Source: Euphorbia lathyris
Lineage: Eukaryota; Streptophyta; Magnoliopsida; Malpighiales; Euphorbiaceae
Direction of reading: 5' to 3'
DNA: 64,000 nt
Assembly (NCBI RefSeq): GCF_963576675.1
Contig: NC_088914.1
Coordinates: forward strand, 19,819,001 to 19,883,000
Position numbers and translations under genes: made by a program. Each line of letters starts with the position of its first letter. Position 1 is the first letter of the stretch. Shown one piece after another: positions 56,624-64,000 of this stretch. Under the pieces are notes generated by a model that searched no databases, was not told the DNA's origin, and saw nothing but the letters and a program-made list of their open reading frames with translations.

Positions 56624-57250
56624 CAATGGTGCCAATAGATTATTGTTGGAATCTACCAGGCTACGATTAGGTGTGGACAATGTGCTTGGGATATCCTCAT
56701 CCTGAGGGCCAGGCTGAACTATGAAACTATGAACATGCATGAGCCATTATCACGACGATCCTCCATGCTCGCCGCACCAAATAATGTATTTGATATTGAA
56801 TATGATCTCTGAGCTGCTTTTCGATGATGTGAATCACAACAAACGGTCAATGAGGGGCTGAAATCTGGCGTTCCCTCTCCGATGCTTAAGTCAGAAGTGT
56901 TCTTAAGAATAAGAAGTAACTGGAAAGTAGTTATGAAATAAGTGAATAGTGAATGTACCTAACACATAGTTTCATTGACAATTACATACCTTAAATGTAA
57001 TGCACTTTACATGTGTTAGCTCTTGATTGGTTCGACTAAACACCAATCCACGTGTAGACCGTTGGTTGGCTCTAAATCCTAATCCTTTTATGTCACTCCG
57101 TAATTCCTAGCGCGATCTTAGGATTGGGAGCATGTTATTGGAATATGAAGCTCTCATTGGTCCATGTGTACCTGAATGCCTTCTCCTTGAAGCTTTTTAA
57201 TTTAACCGATCTCTTATGATATGAGCTTTTGGTTCCGGTCTATCATTACA
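56624..57250 (-). repeat. E4 leader and probable 5' LTR
   Basis: The continuation of E4 beyond E3. catgctcgccgcacca at 56764-56779 is the inverse of a PBS-like TGGTGCGGCGAGCATG, five bases from a TG at 56785. A stretch ending CA at 57250 would make a 466-bp LTR (minus orientation). No second LTR copy is in the window, so the ends are tentative. Confidence 0.4.
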
Positions 57251-57317
57251 CTTTTGCTAGGCTTTTGTTCCGATTGTATTATGTTATTATATTGAAGGGG
57301 CTAAGCAATAAAATATA

Positions 57318-57900
57318 GAGGTGGCAAAAGTACACACGATCCGATTACACGACACAGAATCGGCACACAATTTTAGTGTTTGGGTTTAGCTTAACAGGTA
57401 ATGTGTCATTTTTGGGGTGACACAAAACTGACACGCAAATTTTTGGGTTGGGTTAGGGTTGATGTGTTAACCCGAAAAAACACGAATATTTAAAATTGTT
57501 GTTATATTCTCTCGTATTTTTATATGTGACTTTATTAATAAAAATAGTAAAATTATAATTATTATTTGCAAATATGGTTCGAACCTCCTAAATTGTTATA
57601 AACACATTACATGACCTCCTAACATGACATTAACAGACTTTTCAATGGTTAGTGTTAACATGATAATCTAAAAGTGACATAAAGTATTTAAAAAATAGTA
57701 TCATATTTCTTATATTTTTAAAAGTTATCATTAATATATATGCATAATAAAATTATATGTAACCCGAAAATACGAACTAACATGAACAGGTTAACACGAT
57801 TGTGACACAAAAGTTTTTGGGTTAGATTTGAGTTTACTCTTTTTAACACGAACCCAAAAATGACACGATATGAACACGACTCAACACAAAATTTCCAGAG
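57318..57900. mobile_element. Probable hAT-like foldback element with ACACGA repeats
   Basis: Starts with atagaggtggcaaaa, a common plant hAT-type terminus, and has many acacga/ttaacacgat words near both ends (57345-57490 and 57765-57890) in opposite orientation. The right terminus is degraded. Confidence 0.45.
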
Positions 57901-59639
57901 TGAGGTAGTAAGCCTTTATGATTTATACACTTGAACTTTGATGAGTATTTACATGGGAGATTTGACTAAAACTAACATAATAAGACTATTGTCAAACATT
58001 ACCTTGAGTTTGTAGTTGCATTGCATGGTATCATAAATCCGTCATATTCAAAAGCTAAGATGGATTTAATTTCAAATAATTGGCTTCTTTGACTATTTCT
58101 CACCGACTATGTGGACTTTTTGTGTGTGTTCTTTTTGTTTCCCTCGTGACAATTACAATGACCAAGACAAAGACTTGTCGTCAATGATAATTAGACAACA
58201 AAAAATAAAAGAGATAAGTCAATGATAGTGTTTAAATATAATGTTTTAAAGACCGGATTGGAAATCAGATTGAAATAACAACTCGATCAGATGTTAGTGG
58301 AAATTGCATGTTTGGTCAATTTCATATTTTTTTTTGATTTAACAATAGAGTTGGAGATTAATATTTTTTAAATTCGGCGAAATATTTGAAACTTTTTTGC
58401 CAACTCATACAAAATACATTATATTTTTTATTATTTTTTAACTTTTAATCATATGTTTGTGATCTATTACTAATAAATTTTAAAATGACGTACAAATAAA
58501 GTGTAGATGATAAAATTTATAACTGCGGAAGCTAATTTGATGAGATCTATAAAATTGTTTGCTAAAGAAATATTTTTCTTTTAAATATGTTGTATAGCAA
58601 TATGAATTTTTAATTTTTTTTACCATTTTTTTATAAATTAATTTTTTTTACTATTGATTCGAAAGTTAAAAACTGATTTCATTAAAAAAAACATATAAAT
58701 TCACTTTTAAAAAACTATCTACAATTATATCAAATTATAATTTTGAATTATGTCAAACTAATAAAATAATTATTTTTAATATATTTTAAAAATTAGAATT
58801 TATAAATTAGGTGCTTAAAATATATTGTCTAGAATTTAAAATTTATAAATTAGAGGTTAGAATTTTAAAATGGGGGTGTAAAAGCATATTTTATTTGTTA
58901 TACATAGAAAATAATATCATATTCAGATTTGATTTAGTTGTAAATTTATAGTTTCTTTATGATATTCCTAGGAGCCCAAAAAAAGTGAGATGTTTGTTTT
59001 ATTGAACGCATAGAACACTTCCCCATTTATGCTATTCCCACATCCAAAACTAGAAAAATAAATAAGAAGGATCCATCTCTATAAATTAGCAAGCCAAGAT
59101 GTATTTTACCTTGTTTTCCATGTTGGTAGAACATTAAAAAAATCCTTATAGATTTTTTTAAATAACCTGGGTTATTTCGGTTTGATACCGGTTCCATATG
59201 AGTTGATGGCATTAATCCCAAATGCATATAATTGAATAAGATGGATGATCGATTCGCGATTGAAACGATCGAACCAGTTTATCAAGTCTCGTTTTTTTTA
59301 GGCCAGATCAAGTCTCGTTTTTAAAACCATGCTTAAATGTAATAGTATTCCTAATGTTATATATGGAGCAATTATACTTTTTAATGTTTGCAAGTTGGAT
59401 AAATTTTACCCTTACTAATATTATATTCTATGCAGTCATGACAGTTTTGTATCTCCTTATAAGAGATATAATACTTCATGTCACATATAATATAGTTTGT
59501 GACATATGTATCAATTATCCATTGTTTTTTTTTTTTTTTTTTTTTTGCATTTTTGGATTATTTGACATGCGAGATGAGTTTTAGTTTCTGGAGTTTCCCC
59601 TGTTATTGTATTGATTCTTGCTTTTAGTATCGAGAAAAA
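57901..59639. other. AT-rich spacer
   Basis: No gene. It includes the inverted copy of the repeat at 25427-25803 (58690-58960) and a T22 run at 59525-59546. Confidence 0.45.
58690..58960. repeat. Dispersed AT-rich repeat, copy B (inverted)
   Basis: gaatttataaattaggtgct and gggggtgtaaaagcatatttt correspond, reversed, to 25600-25680. Divergence is considerable. Confidence 0.5.
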
Positions 59640-60371
59640 CTTGCAAAAGGTGTGCCCTTTGTGCTAATTACTGGTTTTGGTAAAAAAGTTTGTCCGAGCT
59701 GCCTCTCATGTTGGATTGACAAGGAAAAACTATATTGAGCGATGGAAGTGGCTCCATAAAAAGAATCCATGAATAAATGGTGGACTACCCTCTATTCAGG
59801 CCTTGCAAGAAGACGATAACCTGATCTGCATCTTGATGTTCTCTTAAATTATTGAAAGCCCATTCTATAAGTTGGTTTTGGCATTGGTATTAGGTTGAGA
59901 AGTTCATCACAAGGTATTCAATCTTGTGTAGTATTATGTTACATTGTGCTCCCCTTGTTTGAAATTATAGTTCTCTCCCTTTAGTTATGAGATTCATAGT
60001 GAGTCTTCCTGCAAAAACCTATCTTTTAGGTCGTTCCAGATCTTTGAAGTCTTGTCAAACCATATTACACTTTGTGCTATAGGATGTGAAACTGCATGAA
60101 GGAGCCAAAACATGACAATATTTTTGTAGTGTTGCTAATTTGTATTTCATTTAGGTTTGGAGCTGTGATCGTTCCATCTATAAAAAATTTTGACATCGAA
60201 GCCTCCTTGACTGATTTTGATCATTGATGGTAATTAAAACATGTAAGAACATGAGTCACTAAGAAGAGAGTTAGTGTTTAATTTGCTAAAAAGTGATAAA
60301 GGCTACCAGGTTGAAGGTTTACCATTAAAGAAAAGAGTTGGGCTCAACGGAGCTAGATTTACTCTGATACC
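59640..60371 (-). pseudogene. Copia element 3: gag remnant with PBS
   Basis: A decayed minus-strand copia gag: LLHAVSHPIAQSVIWFDKTS and IWNDLKDRF near 60060-60010, QGEHNVT near 59960, and IVFLQGLN followed by SLSIQHERQLG-like residues near 59820-59700. Multiple stops and frame changes. ctctgatacca at 60361-60371 is the inverse of the PBS TGGTATCAGAG, so the LTR lies to the right. Confidence 0.65.
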
Positions 60372-60742
60372 ATGATATCATAAGAAGATGAATGAGATAA
60401 AGATTAAATAAACTCTTCTTAATTTCTCATTAGTAGGAAAAATACATTCATTAATATAGAAATGTTTACATTGTTAAGAGGGAATGTAACAAATAAGAGA
60501 GAGAGAAAGATGTGGCGAGCCATTGTTGGTCGATGCAATGTGTGCGGTGATTGGAAGAGAAGGGGATTTTTTGTAATGTTTTCTACTATGGTGGTGATGA
60601 TGAGGGTTAATGGTCTTTTAGAAGGTATTCTAAGTTACCATTGTAATTGAGGTTTTAGTAATTAGGGATTTTAAGGATTGTAAATTGGTTGGTGGCAGGG
60701 GGGTTGGTTACTCTACTTCATTATTATCACTCATCACCAACA
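60372..60742 (-). repeat. Copia element 3: probable 5' LTR
   Basis: Begins TGATATCA next to the PBS and can be ended at ...CACCAACA (60742), 371 bp. No partner LTR in the window. Confidence 0.35.
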
Positions 60743-61341
60743 GATCAAAATCAGATGTACACAAATGATTTTTTTTAAGCTTCAAAAAAAAATATTATGT
60801 GTGTGATTTTATGCAGAACACGAGATAAATTTTTTATTTTTTTCACGTGTGTACATGAGTCGTTGATATGTTACCGATGAGTGATAATATAAAACACAAA
60901 TGGAAAGAGGACAACAAGATTTATGATTGCATAGTGTGCTTTGTTAATAATGATGGAAAATTGGTCCAACTTCCAGACGTTTAGGGTAAAATTGGCCCAA
61001 CATACAAACATTAGATGTAAAAATTGCACAATATTGGACATTAAGATTAAATTTGCTCTTGACTATCAATGTTGTGGGTACTCTTTGTATCTTATCTCAA
61101 AGGAAAAAATGTAAAAAATTATGCAAATAAAATGTGTGTTAAATTAAGTTTTTTTTGGTTAAATAGATGCTAAGATGCCGAAAAAATAAAAAGATAATTA
61201 GATTTGAATAATTCGATTATAGTAAGATCTATAATTTTCTTATCTTCAAATAAAATATCTCGAATGATTATACGAAGCACAACATATTCATGATCATGAT
61301 CCATTGGAAGCACTTCAAAATTTAGTATTCAATCAGCAGCT
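60743..61341. other. Spacer, nothing recognised
   Basis: AT-rich, no gene or clear repeat. Confidence 0.45.
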
Positions 61342-62150
61342 TGATGCGCTCCCAAGCTGTCGCTCAAAAGCTCACTAAGGGATAAGTGTACCTCGTCGTT
61401 ATCAAGTAATAAAATCTGGACCAGTCTAGGTATCGAATCAACAGGATTTATACCGCAAGTACCAAATTACTAGGATCGTAATGTTATATAGGCTATATAT
61501 GGGGGGGGTTTATATTGAGTTTTATCTAAATTAAACCTACTCCTAAGTGACCATAAGCAAGGTAATTTAACCTGGAAGTGGATGAAATGATACGATAATA
61601 CTATTTTCAACCTAATTTGACACTTAATTGTTAATCTAATCTGAGTTGTTTAGGCCTAAGGCGATTAAACCTACTTATCCTTTTAGGGTTCCTAGTCCGT
61701 TATTCAATTGTCAGGCCGAAACTAGCTTTTTGGTTCAGTAATTTGGGTCTTAGCAACTATGAGGTTGTCATTTAGGGTTAGTCAAATTCGACTCGTAATA
61801 TGAACCTAGACGATATTTGGATTATTGAATGATTTAAACCAATTAGGCAAAGCATAAACAGAAAGAAAATAACAATCAATGGATAAATTAATACTGGAAA
61901 TTATATTAAATATTAAAAGAGAATTGTCACAAGTTTACACTCAGCATAAGATTTATAGGAAAGATCTAAAGCAAACATGAAATAAAAGAGAATAGAAATC
62001 CTTTTCAGGGAACCTGTCGACCAAGCAATCGTCTTTCTAAGACTGAAGGATGAACAGTCTTGATAAATCCTTGGAGCTTGGAGGAGTTTTTCAATGGCAG
62101 ACGGAGGAAGGAGGTACGATTCTCAAGGTAGGGGGGTGGATTATCTTACA
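61342..62150 (-). repeat. E3-like LTR remnant
   Basis: Starts TGATGCGC. It then shows ggataagtgtacctcgtcgt, aagtaataaaatctgg and, later, ttcagggaacctgtcgacca, the reverse complements of E3 LTR segments at about 51950 and 51215. It is diverged and lacks the distal half (palindrome array and beyond), so it is an old truncated or solo LTR. Confidence 0.7.
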
Positions 62151-62330
62151 CAAGCGAAAGATGTTCTAAAAACTAAAAACTAATTGATGAAAAACTAATT
62201 TAATCTCTTAACTATTCTAAAAATAAAAACTGATTTCTAATTACTAATGAAAGTTATTTATAATGAAAATTAAAAGTTATTCTAATGAAAGACTAATTAA
62301 TAAAAAGATCCAATGTTCTTTCAGCTCTCT

Positions 62331-62512
62331 TAACTTGTCCAAATTGGTCATTTTATCCCTATAACTCATCAAATGTCATATTTATCCCATTAACTCCATA
62401 AAAATGGTATTTCTCACCCCTTAACTTATCCAAATTGGTCATTTTACCCCTCCTCAACTCATCGAATGTCCTATTTACCCCATTAACTCTATAAAAGTGG
62501 TATTTCTTACCC
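62331..62512. repeat. Tandem repeat, two 91-bp units
   Basis: taacttgtccaaattggtca at 62331 and taacttatccaaattggtca at 62422 start units that match to 62421 and 62512. Each unit holds two shorter sub-repeats (taactcatc, cattaactc). Confidence 0.88.
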
Positions 62513-62747
62513 TTTATAGTGCAAAATTAATAGAACTTATTCAAATGAGTTTGAAAATATATTTTTTAATATCAACTTTTTATTTTGTTTTAATTTGATA
62601 ATTAGATAATAATATTGTATTACAATAATTAGATAATCAAAATTTAACTAGCTAAAAAAGTTGAAACGAGAAATAATGAATAAAATATACAAATAACAAA
62701 AACATTAATATAAACAAGTTAAATACATTATATGTAGGGATAATCAG
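62513..62747. other. AT-rich spacer
   Basis: Nothing recognised. Confidence 0.4.
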
Positions 62748-62990
62748 AGGCGGAGGCAGCCCGGCGCCCGTGGGGGCTCCAGCCCCTACGGCGCCGGAGC
62801 TGCCATGGAGGGATTAGGGAGGGCTAAAAATTAGCCCCCCGGCGCCGCCTACGTATCCCGATTTAGGGATTTAGGCGCAGCGGCGCCTGCTACATCTCCT
62901 TCTCAGGAGATGTAGCGAAGAAGAAAGAGCCCAGCCCAAGTGGGTTGTGTTGGTCCCTTATAGGGTTGCAAGTATAGTTCCAAGGGGGGG
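62748..62990. repeat. GC-rich transposon-like terminus
   Basis: The word agaggcggaggcagccc resembles starts of plant DNA transposons. A dense set of palindromes follows (ggcgccg, ctccggcgcc, ggagatgtag/ctacatctcc). The type is unknown. Confidence 0.4.
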
Positions 62991-63049
62991 GGTTAGGAAC
63001 TATTTAAACTTTTTCGCAACTAGGGCAGACTTCTTTTTCTAAGGAAAAA

Positions 63050-64000
63050 AGGTTTTAACAGCGGCGCTGAGTAAACAGCAAGATACTGGCTTAGTCAACT
63101 GGTGACTAGGTCAGTTTCTTAGCTTGAGTCAGGAGATAGCACTTAGAGTCTATTCCCGAGCTCAGATGTTCAACACGCACAACTCAACTTGACCTCTTTA
63201 CTTGGTCAGTTTTTGGTTATTTTAAGCAAGCAATATATATAAGGAGTTAAAGTTAAGAAATACTTTACTCAGTAGATTTATCCAGGTTCGGCTTCTTCTA
63301 AGCCTACGTCCTGTCCCCGGAACACGTTCCGAGATTTCGAATCCTCTACTGAGCTCTGAAAAGGTAGAGCCTCAAACCTTTTACAATATTAGCAACTGAG
63401 TATGACAAGAGTACCTTCCTCTATACCTCTACTCAATCCTAATCTCTTGCTGAGTACTATAACCGAGTACTCAGCCTCTCCTTTCTATCTCTAGAAATGA
63501 TAAGTGTTTGTCCTATACAATGATTTGCTAAGACACTTTAGACGATTGAAATAATCACTCTAGACTTTTACACAAATATATGAATTGTAGTGTAAGATTG
63601 CTTTGCTTCTTTGCTTGCAGAACTTGTGTAGAAATTTGGTCAGTGTAATGGCTTGATCAAGTTCTGTGTCGAATGAAGCTTCTGATGGCACTATTTATAG
63701 AGACGTATGGGCATCGGTCATTTTTAATTTCGAAATAACCGTTGGAGGCAAACGGCTTCCTGTCGTTGTCATCCTGACTTGCTCAGAGCTCTCGGCCAAT
63801 CAGATTTACGTATCTTCTGTCCTCGGTCAGCTTTTGGTCAGCTCGGCAGAGTGTCTCTCCATTTATGGTAATGTCAACTAGACAGCATACTGTGTCATCT
63901 GAACTTTACCCAAAGAGGAAATACTTTGTCTGAAAGTTTTCCTTAGCCAGCTGCTGTCTTGTACGTTTGTCGAATCTACTCAGCAGCTTCATCTTGAAGT
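63050..64000 (-). repeat. Partial LTR at the window edge
   Basis: ctatttatag at 63691-63700 is a minus-strand TATA-like box. Many ctcagt/gctgag and ggtcag words recur. gtccccggaacacgttccgag at 63314-63334 is a strong palindrome. This layout resembles a plant LTR read leftward. It is cut by the window end and no internal region is visible. Confidence 0.4.

Noticed and set aside
59354..59584. Hydrophobic 76-residue frame
   Set aside because: Hydrophobicity comes from T-rich DNA, including the T22 run read as phenylalanine.

Overview
This window is nuclear DNA of a flowering plant, almost certainly a eudicot. It is AT-rich and has GT-AG introns. Plant-type retrotransposons (Ty3/gypsy Tat-like and Athila-like, Ty1/copia, LINE) and small inverted-repeat transposons dominate it. 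I could not fix the plant family. I recognise one host gene, an NFD6-like gene for a small organelle-targeted protein, with three exons at about 25,992-30,008. Nearly everything else is transposon, transposon debris or featureless AT-rich spacer. I saw no tRNA, rRNA or CRISPR array.

Layout. 1-435: 3' end of a LINE. 436-5573: spacer with a Mutator-like MITE and an (AT)25 tract. 5579-19933: a complete 14.4-kb Tat-type Ty3/gypsy element (E1, minus strand) with 1.9-kb LTRs, a 5-bp target duplication, PBS, PPT, decayed gag-pol with two RNase H domains, and an oppositely oriented, intron-bearing plant-mobile-domain (PMD) gene. 19939-25830: spacer with a Harbinger-type MITE, a short copia LTR and other remnants. 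25842-30008: the NFD6-like gene; two Mutator-like MITEs sit in intron 1 and a hAT-like MITE in intron 2. 30400-38591: a dead copia element (minus) split by a non-autonomous LTR element (E2, plus strand). E2 shares LTR ends, PBS and PPT with E1 but carries an acidic, internally repeated ORF in place of gag-pol. 38617-39790: a second copia pol fragment. 41538-42722: one MITE nested in another. 43225-45040: a 5'-truncated LINE (minus). 46185-50313 and 56624-57250: debris of an integrase fragment, LTR pieces and a Tat-type gag-pol (E4, minus). E4 is split by a 6.3-kb Athila-like element (E3, 50314-56618, plus) that lost most of gag and all of pol after protease. 57300-64000: spacer, a copia gag remnant, an E3-like LTR remnant, a 91-bp tandem repeat and part of another LTR.

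How the parts relate. E1, E2 and E3 all depend on proteins supplied in trans. E1 is full length but its frame is broken many times, E2 has no recognisable gag or pol, and E3 keeps only a gag tail and protease. E1 and E2 have the same PBS and PPT and could use the same machinery. The most unusual pattern is that each LTR family carries its own GC- and CpG-rich short palindrome, single or in arrays, inside otherwise AT-rich LTRs. The palindromes differ between families, and their copy number differs between the two LTRs of E3. The acidic repeat ORF of E2 is the best candidate for an undescribed coding unit.
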